The notes beneath the pieces are model-generated. The model was given only the letters and a program-made list of their open reading frames with translations, did no database searches and was not told where the DNA came from. A stretch of DNA of 64,000 nucleotides from Symbiodinium natans (taxonomy: Eukaryota; Sar; Dinophyceae; Suessiales; Symbiodiniaceae). The position numbers and the translations under genes were made by a program. Numbering within the stretch: the first letter of the stretch is position 1; each line of letters opens with the position of its first letter. The stretch lies in contig CAJNDS010002413.1 of assembly GCA_905221605.1 (NCBI GenBank), positions 124,001-188,000 of the forward strand, given 5' to 3'. Below, one piece after another: positions 1 through 8,446 of this stretch.

Positions 1-19
1 TAAGGATTAAACTTTTCAG

Positions 20-144
20 GTACACCTGAAAACATACAAGGGCTTTGTCTTCTGAATTCATGCTCCTCAAGTGGTGGTGGGCTCTCTAGCCAGAGACTAC
101 AAAGGCGAAGCTTGAAGTATTCAGAGGATCCCCCAACAACTTAG
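20..144 (+). CDS. Predicted terminal exon, product unknown
   Basis: After TTTTCAG the frame is open for 40 codons (TPENIQGLCLLNSCSSSGGG at its start) and stops at TAG 142-144, just before C-rich degenerate repeat. Serine- and basic-rich; no family recognised. The window starts 19 bases upstream, so earlier exons are missing. Confidence 0.4.
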
Positions 145-360
145 TTTGATACGCAAGACACCCAAATACCCCCTACCCCCCCTCCCTAAACTAGAACGTT
201 GAACCCCACATAACCCCAAGACCCCTAAGCCCCTAATCCCCCAAAACCTTAGACCCCCTAAACTCTACACTCCAAGCCCCTGAGGCCCTAAAAAGCTCCC
301 AAAACCTTAAACCCTAAACCCCTCAACCCCAAACCCCCTAAGCCCCCTAAGCCCCCCGAA

Positions 361-475
361 ACCCTAAACCCCTAGCCCTAAACCCTAAACCCTAAACCCT
401 AAACCCTAAACCCTAAACCCTAAACCCTAAACCCTAAACCCTAAACCCTAAACCCTAAACCCTAAACCCTAACCC
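361..475 (-). repeat. (CCCTAAA)n telomere-like array
   Basis: Near-perfect 7-bp units followed by a poly-C run. It lies directly upstream of the exon-like island at 533-592, which is followed by a TTTAGGG array, so island and arrays form an inverted arrangement. Confidence 0.97.
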
Positions 476-532
476 CCCCCCCCCCCAAACAAAAAAGAAC
501 CAAACAAAAAAGAAGGCTCTCCTCGCTTGCAG

Positions 533-592
533 GCTGCGCCCTGCGACTGCCAAGGCCACGGCTCCGCCGGCTTGGAGGGGCCTCAGGCTTGG
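533..592 (+). CDS. Predicted internal exon
   Basis: Sixty bases between CTTGCAG and GTTAGGG. Phase 0 reads AAPCDCQGHGSAGLEGPQAW; the frame shifted by one reads an Ala/Arg-rich peptide and would fit the phase of the exon at 893. AG followed by G at the 3' splice site fits dinoflagellate habit. Product unknown. Confidence 0.42.
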
Positions 593-593
593 G

Positions 594-760
594 TTAGGGT
601 TTAGGGTTTAGGGTTTAGGGTTTAGGGTTTAGGGTTTAGGGTTTAGGGTTTAGGGTTTAGGGTTTAGGGTTTAGGGTTTAGGGTTTCGGGTTTAGGGTTT
701 AGGGTCTAGGGTTTAGGGTTTAGGGTTTAGGGGTCTAGGGGGGTTTAGGGGGTTGGTAGG
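594..760 (+). repeat. (TTTAGGG)n telomere-like array
   Basis: About twenty units, the first dozen perfect, later ones with single-base changes (TTTCGGG, TCTAGGG) and insertions. It begins exactly at the proposed donor GTTAGG of the preceding exon. Confidence 0.97.
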
Positions 761-892
761 GTTTAGGGTTAAGGCTTTCGGGTTTTTAGGGGTTTAGGGA
801 ACCCCACAGCCTGGGAAACCTGATGTTGGCTAGGGCTTGTGGTCGAGTTTGAGGGTTTCGGGTTAAGGAAGGGTTTAGGGTTTACGGTTTAG

Positions 893-925
893 GAATGTGG
901 TGCTCGAGGAATTACCGTCCTTTCT
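893..925 (+). CDS. Predicted small exon, gene A
   Basis: Bounded by GGTTTAG and GTAGAG. The 3' splice site is itself part of a TTTAGG-like unit. Phase 1 to 2 reads NVVLEELPSF, which joins in phase to the islands at 1053, 1291, 1571 and 1730. Confidence 0.35.
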
Positions 926-1052
926 GTAGAGTTAAGGGTTTAGGTTTGACGTTTAGGAAGTTTAGGGTTTAGGGTTCAGGGTTTAGGGTTTAGGGTTTTA
1001 GGGAAGCTTAGGATTTAAGGTTCGGGCTTTCGGGGCCCCCACCTTTAACAAG

Positions 1053-1087
1053 AGAAACATGTGTACCATGCAGAGTGGAGCAGGAAT
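1053..1087 (+). CDS. Predicted small exon, gene A
   Basis: Between ACAAG and GTGTAAT. Read in phase with its neighbours it gives ETCVPCRVEQE. A second frame (KHVYHAEWSRN) is also open, so the frame rests on the chain. Confidence 0.35.
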
Positions 1088-1207
1088 GTGTAATTGAGCT
1101 GAGTCCCAAACCCGAGGCCCTAAACCAATCGACCCTGAACCCTCTAAACCCTACGGGCCCTGCAAACTCTAAGCCCTAAACCCTAACCCTAAACCCTTGA
1201 GATGAGT

Positions 1208-1265
1208 CCTAAACCCTAAACCCTAAACCCTAAACCCTAAACCCTAAACCCTAAACCCTAAACCC
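1208..1265 (-). repeat. (CCCTAAA)n array
   Basis: Eight or so perfect units immediately upstream of the exon-like island at 1291-1368. Confidence 0.96.
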
Positions 1266-1290
1266 AAAGCCCCAAACCCGTGCATGCAAG

Positions 1291-1368
1291 CCTCGCCCCA
1301 TGACCCGCCAGACCCAAAGGCGCTCGCGGCCCTCGCGCGGCGCGAACCTGAGCGGTCGGCTCAAGGGG
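1291..1368 (+). CDS. Predicted exon, gene A
   Basis: Between CATGCAAG and GTTGTAGG. In phase 2 it reads SPHDPPDPKALAALARREPE and continues RSAQG; GC-rich third positions suggest coding sequence. The other open frame gives MTRQTQRRSRPSRGANLSGR, which is what an ATG-only search finds. I prefer the first because it chains to the next two exons. Confidence 0.45.
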
Positions 1369-1570
1369 GTTGTAGGGAGCTTTGGGCTCTTCGGGAGTTT
1401 AGGGTTTAGGATTTTTAGGGCGTGGGGCTTAGGGCTTAGGGTTTACAGGGGCTGCATTAGGGCTCGTGCTTGGACTTTATGGTTCAAGGGATGTGGAGTT
1501 TAGGTCTTAAGGCTTAGGGTTTATGAAGTTTAGGGGGGGGGGGGGGGTTGGCAGTTCCCAGGCTTAGTAG

Positions 1571-1651
1571 AGTTTGTTGCGTGCCAGGCAAAGAGCATTT
1601 TTTCCGCGTATGTTCCTTGGGATGGACTGAAGATTTCGGGCTTGTGCGGCC
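1571..1651 (+). CDS. Predicted exon, gene A
   Basis: After CTTAGTAG; reads FVACQAKSIFSAYVPWDGLK then ISGLCG and ends at C|GTTAGTG. The following 78-base intron has no telomere repeat and ends GTAGCAG|G. A minus-strand frame of 89 codons is open over the same stretch but its composition is less protein-like. Confidence 0.48.
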
Positions 1652-1729
1652 GTTAGTGCTCAAGGGCTTCAGCCGTAGAGCAGAAGAGGCAACGTGGCCT
1701 CTCACGTAACAATGAAGCGCACGTAGCAG

Positions 1730-1809
1730 GAAAAAGAGTTGACCGATATGAGCAGATGGCACGCTCGGAGATTGTTTCGTCACCAGGCCATGTCAAGCAT
1801 AACTACTAG
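1730..1809 (+). CDS. Predicted terminal exon, gene A
   Basis: In phase with 1571-1651 it reads KRVDRYEQMARSEIVSSPGH then VKHNY and stops at TAG 1807-1809. It closes a five-exon chain starting at 893. No family recognised; the end is basic and polar. Confidence 0.48.
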
Positions 1810-1838
1810 TTGCTGAAAAACCACCTAGAAACAAACAT

Positions 1839-1901
1839 ATTCTTTCTTAGGGCAATATAGGGATTATATTCTTGATTTTTGGGAGGTTCTTAAGCAAATC
1901 G
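1839..1901 (-). repeat. Dispersed repeat A
   Basis: About 60 bp containing GGCAATATAGGGATTATATT and GGTTCTTAAGCAAATC. Related copies, some inverted, lie at 3112-3186, 41872-41940 and 51231-51290, and a partial copy near 5310. Likely a short mobile or intronic element. The rest of 1810-2330 is C-rich degenerate repeat. Confidence 0.7.
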
Positions 1902-2334
1902 TGGAGAATGTGCCTTAGTCCAAGATGACCATCGGCCAGACGAGATCCTATGAACCGATACAGTACTTCCCGCCCACCCTGACAAAGCTAACCCGAAATC
2001 CTGGACTCCACACCGTAAACCCTACGCCCCAAACAGGCTAGTTAGAGGGAAGCCTCAGCTGTGTGAGTGTAGCCGGCAGGCGAACCACGGGGAAGCCTCC
2101 GGTGTGTGAGTGCAGCGGGTGCGGGTGTATGATAGTCCGAGGGGTCATCTCGGTTCCCCACCCCTTTCCACAAAAAACCCTGTGCCGGAATCCCAGGCCG
2201 TAGGGCTTGGGGCTCAGGACACCATAAACCCTAAGAACCCTAAACCCTAAACCCTAAGAACCCTAAACCCTAAGAACCAAGAACCCTCAACCCTAAGAAC
2301 CCTAAACCCTAAACCCCAAACCCCAAGGGTTCAG

Positions 2335-2429
2335 GTGCCACCGGGCGACGATCCGCAGTTCGCTCCCAAGCGCCCCAAGCACCGCGGGCTCCGCGGGGCG
2401 GGGGGCCGGTGCGGTGAGCGCCATGGCCG
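2335..2429 (+). CDS. Predicted internal exon, Pro/Arg/Gly-rich
   Basis: After GGGTTCAG|G the frame reads VPPGDDPQFAPKRPKHRGLR and stays open to GGCCG|GTTTAGGG at the edge of a TTTAGGG array. A stronger donor, GTGAGC, lies inside at 2414 and could end the exon earlier. Preceded by CCCTAAA-like repeat. Confidence 0.45.
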
Positions 2430-2615
2430 GTTTAGGGTTTAGGGTTTAGGGTTTAGGGTTTAGGGTTTAGGGTTTAGGGCTTAGGGTTTAGGGACCTAAC
2501 TTAGCCTACTGGCTCCCGGTACCGAATGTCCTCATTACCTACTAAGACGCATTAGGCATAGGTTTCGGCTTCGCGGTTTAGGGTTTAGGGCTCAAGCAAG
2601 GCCTACCTTAAGAAC

Positions 2616-2722
2616 CCTAAACCCTAAACCCTAAACCCTAAACCCTAAACCCTAAACCCTAAACCCTAAACCCTAAACCCTAAACCCTAAACCCTAAACC
2701 CTAAACCCTAAACCCTAAACCG
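2616..2722 (-). repeat. (CCCTAAA)n array
   Basis: About fifteen perfect units. With the TTTAGGG array at 2430-2500 it gives the interval between the exons at 2335 and 2785 inverted ends. Confidence 0.97.
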
Positions 2723-2784
2723 TTTCGTAGGCCCTTAAGTATGAAGGCCTTCTCGAATTCTTAGGTTTGAGGTGCTTAGTTCAG

Positions 2785-2862
2785 GTGGTACTTCGGATTG
2801 AGTTCACTCAGACAACCTTGAAGCCAAGGGTCCGCAGCGGCTTCTGCCCAATCTCCCCCTGA
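2785..2862 (+). CDS. Predicted terminal exon
   Basis: AG|G acceptor (TAGTTCAG|G). Phase 0 reads VVLRIEFTQTTLKPRVRSGF then CPISP and stops at TGA 2860-2862. The phase does not match exon 2335-2429 as drawn, so an exon may be missing or a boundary wrong. Confidence 0.45.
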   Translation: MVLRIEFTQTTLKPRVRSGFCPISP

Positions 2863-3111
2863 ACCCCTGAAACCCTGAACCCTGAACCCGAACACCTAAA
2901 TCCCTAAGCCCTGAAACCCCAAACCCGAAACCCTGAACCCTAAACCCGTAAACCCCAAATCCCAAACCCTAAACCCCGCAACCCTAAACCCTAAGCCGAT
3001 TAAACCCCACACCCCAAACCCTAAACCTCCCAAACCCTAACCTTAAACCCCAAACCCTGAACCCTAAACCCCCCAACCCGACAGCCTAAACCCTAAACGG
3101 AGCTTGTTCTA

Positions 3112-3186
3112 CTATTTGCTTAAGAACCCCCCTACAAAATGAGAAACAACAATCCCTATACTACCCTCATAAGGAAGAACATTTTT
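3112..3186 (+). repeat. Dispersed repeat A, second copy
   Basis: Reads CTATTTGCTTAAGAACCCCC and AATCCCTATACTACCCTCAT, the reverse complement of the copy at 1839-1901 with scattered changes. Confidence 0.65.
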
Positions 3187-3313
3187 TGAACCAAAGTACT
3201 TAAACCCTCTACCCTAAACCCTACACCCTAAAGCCTATTCAGCTTCTGCTGTTTTGTTGTTGTTGTTGTTTTTTTGGAGGGGGGGGGGGGGAAGGTTCTT
3301 CAGCAATTCGTAG

Positions 3314-3363
3314 TGTTCGGGCACCCTGAAGAGCCCCCGCAGCCCGCAGGCTTCAACCCCCAG
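3314..3363 (+). CDS. Predicted exon
   Basis: Between TTCGTAG and CCCAG|GTTCAAC. Phase 0 reads CSGTLKSPRSPQASTP. Ser/Pro-rich; product unknown. Confidence 0.38.
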
Positions 3364-3387
3364 GTTCAACGCATAGGGTTTCTGTTT

Positions 3388-3600
3388 AGGGTTTAGGGTT
3401 TAGGGTTTAGGGTTTAGGGTTTAGGGTTTAGGGTTTAGGGTTTAGGGTTTAGGGTTTAGGGTTTAGGGCTCAGGGCTCAGGGTTTAGGGTTTAGGGTTTA
3501 GGGTTTAGGGAGGGTTCAGGGTTCAGGGTTCAGGGTTCAGGGTTTAGGGTTTAGGGTTTAGGGTTTAGGGTTTAGGGTTTAGGGTTTAGAGTTTAGGGTT
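3388..3600 (+). repeat. (TTTAGGG)n array with TTCAGGG variants
   Basis: About thirty units; a block of TTCAGGG units sits in the middle, then perfect units resume. It decays into TTTAGGG-like text to about 3840. Confidence 0.96.
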
Positions 3601-3868
3601 TAGGGTAAAGGGTAAAGGGTATAGGGCAATAGCTTTAGGGTTTAGAGCTTTGAGGTTCAGGGTTTAGGGTTTTAGGGTTCAGGGTTTAGGTTTTCAATTT
3701 TTAGGGTTCAGGGCTTCGGGGCTTTTCAGGTTCAGGGTTTTACGTAGGATTTAGGGCTTTAGAGTGATAGAATTTAAGGTTCTAAGGGTTCAGGGTTTAG
3801 AGGGTTGATGAGTCGTAGGGTTTAGGGTGTAGGGCTTGGGGTCCCTAAGCACGCACATCACTTCACAG

Positions 3869-3943
3869 GCTCGGGTCGTTGGGTGGAATCCGCGGGTGGA
3901 AGGAATCCGCCACCTGGGGTGGGGAGAACTCAAGGCTATATAA
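3869..3943 (+). CDS. Predicted terminal exon
   Basis: CTTCACAG|G acceptor; phase 0 reads ARVVGWNPRVEGIRHLGWGE then LKAI and stops at TAA 3941-3943. The end overlaps GGCTATATAAGCC, which resembles a TATA box but more simply is the stop region. Confidence 0.45.
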   Translation, partial: ARVVGWNPRVEGIRHLGWGELKAI

Positions 3944-4031
3944 GCCCGAGACGCTAACCCTGGGTTTGAGGTATTTGGGGTCCGATGGTACTAACAAACA
4001 AACAAAGGCCTACTAACCCTAAACCCTAAAC

Positions 4032-4120
4032 CCGAATAAGATTTGAGGCTTTGGGAACCAAGAAGGCGGGTCCTCCGACATTTCCTCCTCTTCCTCCTCC
4101 TGGCAGTGCAGCTGCTGCAT
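4032..4120. CDS. Predicted exon, strand uncertain
   Basis: On the minus strand the frame MQQLHCQEEEEEEMSEDPPS continues WFPKPQILF to CGG|GTTTAGGG, a convincing acidic segment. On the plus strand an AG|G acceptor at 4070 opens a Ser-rich frame that stops at TAG. I favour minus from amino-acid composition. Confidence 0.42.
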
Positions 4121-4168
4121 TTAGGGTTCCGGCCCTAAACCCTAAACCCTAAGACCCGAAACACCAAG

Positions 4169-4232
4169 AAGGCTGCACCCTGGGGGGATGGCGGTGTGGG
4201 GCCGAACACTTGCGATGATGTTGCTCTTAAAG
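4169..4232 (+). CDS. Predicted exon
   Basis: Between ACACCAAG and AAAG|GTTGTT. Phase 0 reads KAAPWGDGGVGPNTCDDVAL then K. Codon use and composition look coding. Product unknown. Confidence 0.48.
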
Positions 4233-4709
4233 GTTGTTCGGGCTGGGGTTTAGGGTTTTGGGCCTAGGGTTTGGTGTTTCGGGTGTTAGAGTTGGGTTTT
4301 ATTCCATGATTTAGGATTATTGGGGCTTAAGGTTTGGCGTTAATGTCATCAGGCTTGTTAGGGTTCAGGGTTCGAAGGGCTTGGGATTTAGGGTTCAAAG
4401 TTTAGGGTAGCAGGGTTCAGGGCCGGATGTTTAGCGCCCTTGAAACCTCCATGCAAAACCCTGATGCCAAAAAAAAAGACCGGAAGGGCCCCAAGCCCTA
4501 AACGCAAAACCCCTATACCCCAACAACCATCAACATACAAACCCCTAGCAACCCCAATCCCTGAACCCCTGAACTCGAAAAAACCAAAGGTGCAAAGCCC
4601 TCGCCCCAAACCCTATCAGCGATCAACCCAAAACCCCACCAGCGGGGGCGGGGGGGAGGTGGGGGGAGGGGGGGGGGAGGGGGGTGAGGGGCGGGGGGGG
4701 AGGGGGCAG

Positions 4710-4757
4710 TTGGTTGGCTGGTTTGCCAACGCAACCTTGCTGGCCAGAAAACCATAG
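4710..4757 (+). CDS. Predicted terminal exon
   Basis: Follows a long poly-G/GA tract ending in GGCAG. Reads LVGWFANATLLARKP and stops at TAG 4755-4757. Confidence 0.35.
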   Translation: MVGWFANATLLARKP

Positions 4758-4852
4758 TTCCCCTAGTTAAAAGTACGTACCCAGCTGAACCTCCAAGTAA
4801 TCTAAACCCTGAGCCCGTTTTCGGGCTTGGGTTTAGGGGTTATCAAGGGACT

Positions 4853-5003
4853 AAAGGAGGGGCCCTTATAAGGGGCCTTCAAGGTTCTTTAGGGGCTATT
4901 TAGGGGCTACTTAGGGTTTTCTCATAGGGACTACAGATTATGTACATACAGGGGGTTATTTAGGCAATAAGACGAAGGGTCCCTTCTAGGGGCCCCTCCT
5001 TGC
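4853..5003. mobile_element. Short inverted-repeat element
   Basis: Left end AAGGAGGGGCCCTTATAAGG, right end CTAGGGGCCCCTCCTTGC: imperfect inverted termini about 150 bp apart. Related termini occur at 47088-47202. No ORF; MITE-like. Confidence 0.5.
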
Positions 5004-5097
5004 ACCCCTTAAGGTTAGGGCTTAGGGTTTAGGGTTTAGGGGTTTAGGGTTTAGGGTTTAGGGCTTACATCGAGCCAAAGGTGTCATACATTCTCAG

Positions 5098-5186
5098 GGC
5101 CTCGGAGCTTCTGTGCTTCTGAAAAACGCACGTCGCAGCGCCACAACATCCCCAGGAACACCATACAAAGGCCCTCAAAGGCTCAG
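5098..5186 (+). CDS. Predicted exon
   Basis: CATTCTCAG|G acceptor and GCTCAG|GTGCCC donor. Phase 0 gives 29 codons starting GLGASVLLKNARRSATTSPG. It joins in phase to 5267-5300. Confidence 0.5.
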
Positions 5187-5266
5187 GTGCCCCTAATATC
5201 CTGGGTTTCCCGGTCTCGGGTCTAAGGGCTTAGCCTGTTGTTTTGGGTCCAAGGTTCAGGGCTTAG

Positions 5267-5300
5267 GATGAGCGCAGCAAGCCGACACGGCAAAAATGAC
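5267..5300 (+). CDS. Predicted small exon
   Basis: GGCTTAG|G acceptor, GAC|GTGATC donor; reads MSAASRHGKND in the phase left by 5098-5186. Confidence 0.38.
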
Positions 5301-5689
5301 GTGATCCTTATACGGGCAATATAGGGATTGTTTTTGTTGTTTTATTGTTTAGTCCTCAAATTAGGGCTTAGGGCTCGAGGCTTAGGATTCCGTAGGGCTC
5401 TGCTTTTTCTCAGGGTTTTCTTCCTTCGAGGGTTTACTTGGGATTTGTTTCGGGTCTTGGACCCTAAACCCTAAACCCTAAACCCTGGCGCTCAGGGTTC
5501 GGGGATATACTTTTGGGGGGTTCTCAAGCAAATAGTAGACCCTAAGCCCAATAAACCCTAAACCCTGAACCCTAAAAGACCTCAACCCCGAACCCTAAAC
5601 CCTAAACCCTCAACCCTGAACCCTGAACCCCAAACCCTAAGCCCTAACCACCTCACCCTAAAAGCCCTCAACCCCGACACCTATGGGAG

Positions 5690-5742
5690 GAACCTCGATC
5701 CACATGAACTCGGCGTCGGCTTGCACAAAGCCTTACTTGGAG
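5690..5742 (+). CDS. Predicted exon ending inside an inverted-repeat element
   Basis: Reads NLDPHELGVGLHKALLG (or TSIHMNSASACTKPYLE in the next frame) and ends at TTGGAG|GTTCATGG. That donor is the left terminus of the ACTTGGAG element family, so the element begins in coding sequence and contributes the splice site. Confidence 0.45.
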
Positions 5743-5764
5743 GTTCATGGCTTAATGACCCAAT

Positions 5765-5876
5765 AGGGTTTAGGGTTTAGGGTTTAGGGTTTAGGGTTTA
5801 GGGTTTAGGGTTTAGGGTTTAGGGTTTAGGGTTTAGGGTTTAGGGTTTAGGGTTTAGGGTTTAGGGTTTAGGGTTT
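5765..5876 (+). repeat. (TTTAGGG)n array
   Basis: About sixteen perfect units inside the introner-like element. Confidence 0.97.
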
Positions 5877-5926
5877 AAGGTTAAGGGCTTCTTCTTAACA
5901 ACCCTGGTGCACCTTTTCTAGTGCAG

Positions 5927-5991
5927 GCCACTGGCCAGGGTAGCCAACTTTCCGGGACTTCAGGGCTGCAGAGGACTGCAGAGGAGGCGAG
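5927..5991 (+). CDS. Predicted exon
   Basis: CTAGTGCAG|G acceptor and GCGAG|GTGTAAC donor. Phase 0 reads ATGQGSQLSGTSGLQRTAEE then A. It joins in phase to 5690-5742 (its second frame) and to 6246-6273. Confidence 0.42.
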
Positions 5992-6245
5992 GTGTAACAC
6001 TCCCGGGTTTAGGGTTTAGGGTTTAGGGTTTAGGGTTTAGGGTTTAGGGTTACAGTACGGAAGTCCCAAAGTCTCCGTGTCTCGACACTGGGTCGCTACA
6101 TGGGACACTTTCAGGTGCTTTAGGGCTTTGGGTTTAGGGTAACATAATAGCCCAATTGTAACTGTATTTATAGCCCACTTATCAGCCCATAACTGGGTTA
6201 GAGGTACGGTTATAATTGGGTTATTAAGCACCATGAACCTCCAAG

Positions 6246-6273
6246 TAAGGCTTGTTTACCGGGTTCGTGCCAG
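6246..6273 (+). CDS. Predicted small exon abutting element end
   Basis: Starts directly after CCTCCAAG, the right terminus of the ACTTGGAG family, and ends CAG|GTCCCG. Reads KACLPGSCQ or RLVYRVRA depending on phase. Confidence 0.35.
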
Positions 6274-6376
6274 GTCCCGAATCCTTAAACCCTTGAGTCC
6301 CCCCAACACCACAGGGTTTAGGGTTTAGGGCTTAGGGCTTAGGGTATAGGGTTTAGGGTTCCTGAACCTGAAAAAG

Positions 6377-6420
6377 GCTCCAAACTGCTCGCCAAGCCAA
6401 CTAAACTCAAAACGTTACAC
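6377..6420 (+). CDS. Predicted small exon
   Basis: AAAAAG|G acceptor, CAC|GTGCGG donor; reads SKLLAKPTKLKTLH. A start at the upstream TTTAG (6357) would give FLNLKKAPNCSPSQLNSKRY instead. Confidence 0.38.
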
Positions 6421-6499
6421 GTGCGGTTAGAACCCTGGTTTCCCCCCCCCAACACCGCAGGGTTTCGGGTATAGGGTTTATTAGGGTTTTAGGGCTTTA

Positions 6500-6790
6500 G
6501 GGTAGCCCAAAATATCCTAAGCCTAAGCCTAAGCCTAAGCCTAAGCCTAAGCCTAAGCCTCAGCCTAAGCCCGAAACCCTGAATCCCAACTTCTGAGGGC
6601 CCAAACCCGGCCGTCGCAAGGCTTTCGCCTGGGTGTAGGGTTGAGGGGTTAAATTAATTATTAAATTATTAAATTATCTAATATGAATATTTTTTAATAT
6701 TTTTAATTTATTATTTATGAAGTAATTATAGGATCTAGGGTTCAGGGTTCAGGGTTTAGGGCCCAGAGCCCCTCCCTAGAGGATCGTGGG
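6500..6790. other. Non-coding stretch with CCTAAG hexamers and an AT-rich island
   Basis: A run of about eight AAGCCT hexamers (6519-6570), then an island of almost pure A/T (about 6650-6725) unusual in this GC-rich setting. I see no coding sequence here. Confidence 0.6.
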
Positions 6791-6799
6791 GAGTTGTAG

Positions 6800-6855
6800 C
6801 ATGGGGAGTTTTAGCACCCTGCCCCAAATGGGGTCTTCCCAGAATAGGAACCCCC
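6800..6855 (+). CDS. Predicted exon
   Basis: After GAGTTGTAG; reads MGSFSTLPQMGSSQNRNP and ends C|GTGTATGG. The in-frame ATG is the second codon position, so it could hold a start codon. Confidence 0.4.
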
Positions 6856-7191
6856 GTGTATGGTGCAGCGTCGGGTAGTACCTCCCCGGTTGGGGTGGGG
6901 GGTGGGGTGTAGGATTTTGGGTTTTAGGCCTTCTAGGGCTTGGGTTTAGGAGTTAAGGGGGTTTTAGGGGTTTAGGGTTTTGGGGTTTTCAAGGTTGCGT
7001 GGTTTTGCCTAGGCGTTAGTACTTCTTGTATTTAAATGACACCCTGAACCCTAAACACCTGAACACCAGAAGCCATGGACAAAAATGAAGACCCACCCCC
7101 CCCACCCCCCCCCCCCCCCCCAACCCCGCCCCCCCTCCCCTTTGAACCCTAAACCCTAAACCCTAAACACAAAGCCAAGACCCGGACGCAG

Positions 7192-7251
7192 ATGCCTGCA
7201 GGGAGTAGCAGTGCAAGGAGCTGCTGCGCCCGGCTTTGGATATCGAAGGGC
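7192..7251 (+). CDS. Predicted exon, gene B
   Basis: GACGCAG acceptor; phase 0 reads MPAGSSSARSCCARLWISKG to GGGC|GTGGGC. Joins in phase to 7357 and 7771. A minus-strand frame is also open. Confidence 0.4.
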
Positions 7252-7356
7252 GTGGGCTGCAGAGAAGGGCGAAGGCGTTGGGGGTTTGGGGCTAAACCCG
7301 AAACCCTAAACCCTAAACTTAAACCCTTAACCGGCAAACACACTCCATCGGTGCAG

Positions 7357-7398
7357 GTCCAAGAGGTACGCAAAAAGGGTATATACAGCTTCGACCAG
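7357..7398 (+). CDS. Predicted exon, gene B
   Basis: GGTGCAG|G acceptor and CCAG|GTCTAG donor, phase 0 to 0, reads VQEVRKKGIYSFDQ. One of the cleaner small exons. Confidence 0.5.
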
Positions 7399-7644
7399 GT
7401 CTAGGCTGCCTGCTCAGGCGGTTGAGGGCGGAGGGTTTAGGGTTTAGGGTCTAGGGGTGAGGGTTTAGGGAGAACTACCCGTGTAGGGTTCTAGGGTTTG
7501 GGTGTTAAGGGTTCCGGGGTTCGAAGTTCATAGGCTCGGGGCCTGCTGAACCTTAGAACCCTAAGCCCTAGAACCCAAGCTCGAAAAACCCTAGGACCTA
7601 CAAGCCCTAACCTTTAACCCTGAAACCCTGCACCCCTCAACCGC

Positions 7645-7757
7645 AAAACCTTAAAACCCTAAACCCTAAACCCTAAACCCTAAACCCTAAACCCTAAACC
7701 CTAAACCCTAAACCCTAAACCCTAAACCCTAAACCCTAAACCCTAAACCCTAAACCC
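7645..7757 (-). repeat. (CCCTAAA)n array
   Basis: Sixteen or so perfect units leading into CCCCATACAG and the exon at 7771. Confidence 0.97.
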
Positions 7758-7770
7758 CACCCCCATACAG

Positions 7771-7852
7771 TCCATGCGCGCGCCTCCTTCGGGCTGGGCT
7801 CCGCGGGATCTGCGGAGGGCAGACATCCAAAAAAAAAACATGTGCGGAGACG
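7771..7852 (+). CDS. Predicted exon between opposed telomere-like arrays
   Basis: CCATACAG acceptor; phase 0 reads SMRAPPSGWAPRDLRRADIQ then KKNMCGD, ending G|GTTTAGGG at the first base of a 130-bp TTTAGGG array. Left flank is a CCCTAAA array of similar length. Confidence 0.48.
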
Positions 7853-7990
7853 GTTTAGGGTTTAGGGTTTAGGGTTTAGGGTTTAGGGTTTAGGGTTTAG
7901 GGTTTAGGGTTTAGGGTTTAGGGTTTAGGGTTTAGGGTTTAGGGTTTAGGGTTTAGGGTTTAGGGTTTAGGGTTTAGGGTTTAGGGTTTC
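7853..7990 (+). repeat. (TTTAGGG)n array
   Basis: About nineteen perfect units. With the CCCTAAA run at 8185-8395 it gives the next interval inverted telomere-like ends. Confidence 0.97.
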
Positions 7991-8179
7991 GGTTTGGGGT
8001 TTGGGAGCCTGTAGACCACGAAGTGTAAGCAGCTAAACCTTGAACCCAAAGCCCCTAACACACTAAAACCCTAAAGCCCCCAAAGCCCTAAGCACCCTCA
8101 AAAAACACCTACAGACCCTGCAAAACATAGAGCCCCCTCAAAACCCTCCAAACCCCAAACAGACCCTTCAAATTCAAGA

Positions 8180-8395
8180 AAAAAACCCTAAACCCTAAAC
8201 CCACAACCCTAAACCCTAAACTCTAGCCCTAAACCCTAAACCCTAAACCCTCAACCCTCAACCCTAAAACCCTTAACCCTAAACCCTAAACCCTAAACCC
8301 TAGCCCTAAACCCTAAACCCTGAACCCTAAACCCTGAGCCCTAAACCCTAAACCCTAGACCCTAAACCCTAGCCCTAAACCCTAAACCCTTTTTC
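8180..8395 (-). repeat. CCCTAAA array with point variants
   Basis: CCCTAAA mixed with CCCTCAA, CCCTAGC, CCCTGAA. The sequence from 7990 to 8180 is C-rich degenerate text. Confidence 0.95.
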
Positions 8396-8446
8396 TTTAA
8401 GGGGGGATCCGGCCTTTGGCCTTGGGGGACGACTCCTCGTCCTCAG

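Larger units (their letters stand above)
5735..6246. mobile_element. Introner-like element, split by a telomere-like array
   Basis: Left terminus ACTTGGAGGTTCATGG at 5735, right terminus ACCATGAACCTCCAAGT ending 6246, with GGGTTATTAAGCACC just inside the right end. A (TTTAGGG)n array (5765-5875) and an exon-like island (5927-5991) lie between, so this may be two half-elements. Confidence 0.5.

Noticed and set aside
1514-1783. 89-codon minus-strand ORF
   Set aside because: Composition is poor and includes poly-Pro from the poly-G tract; plus-strand exons 1571-1651 and 1730-1809 explain the same DNA better. Not fully excluded.
3931-3945. TATA box GGCTATATAAGCC
   Set aside because: It overlaps the stop of a predicted terminal exon and no gene start follows; dinoflagellate promoters usually lack a TATA box.
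4440-4757. 105-codon ORF of Lys/Pro-rich then poly-Gly sequence
   Set aside because: Mostly degenerate C-rich repeat and poly-G; only the last 15 codons (4710-4757) look like an exon.
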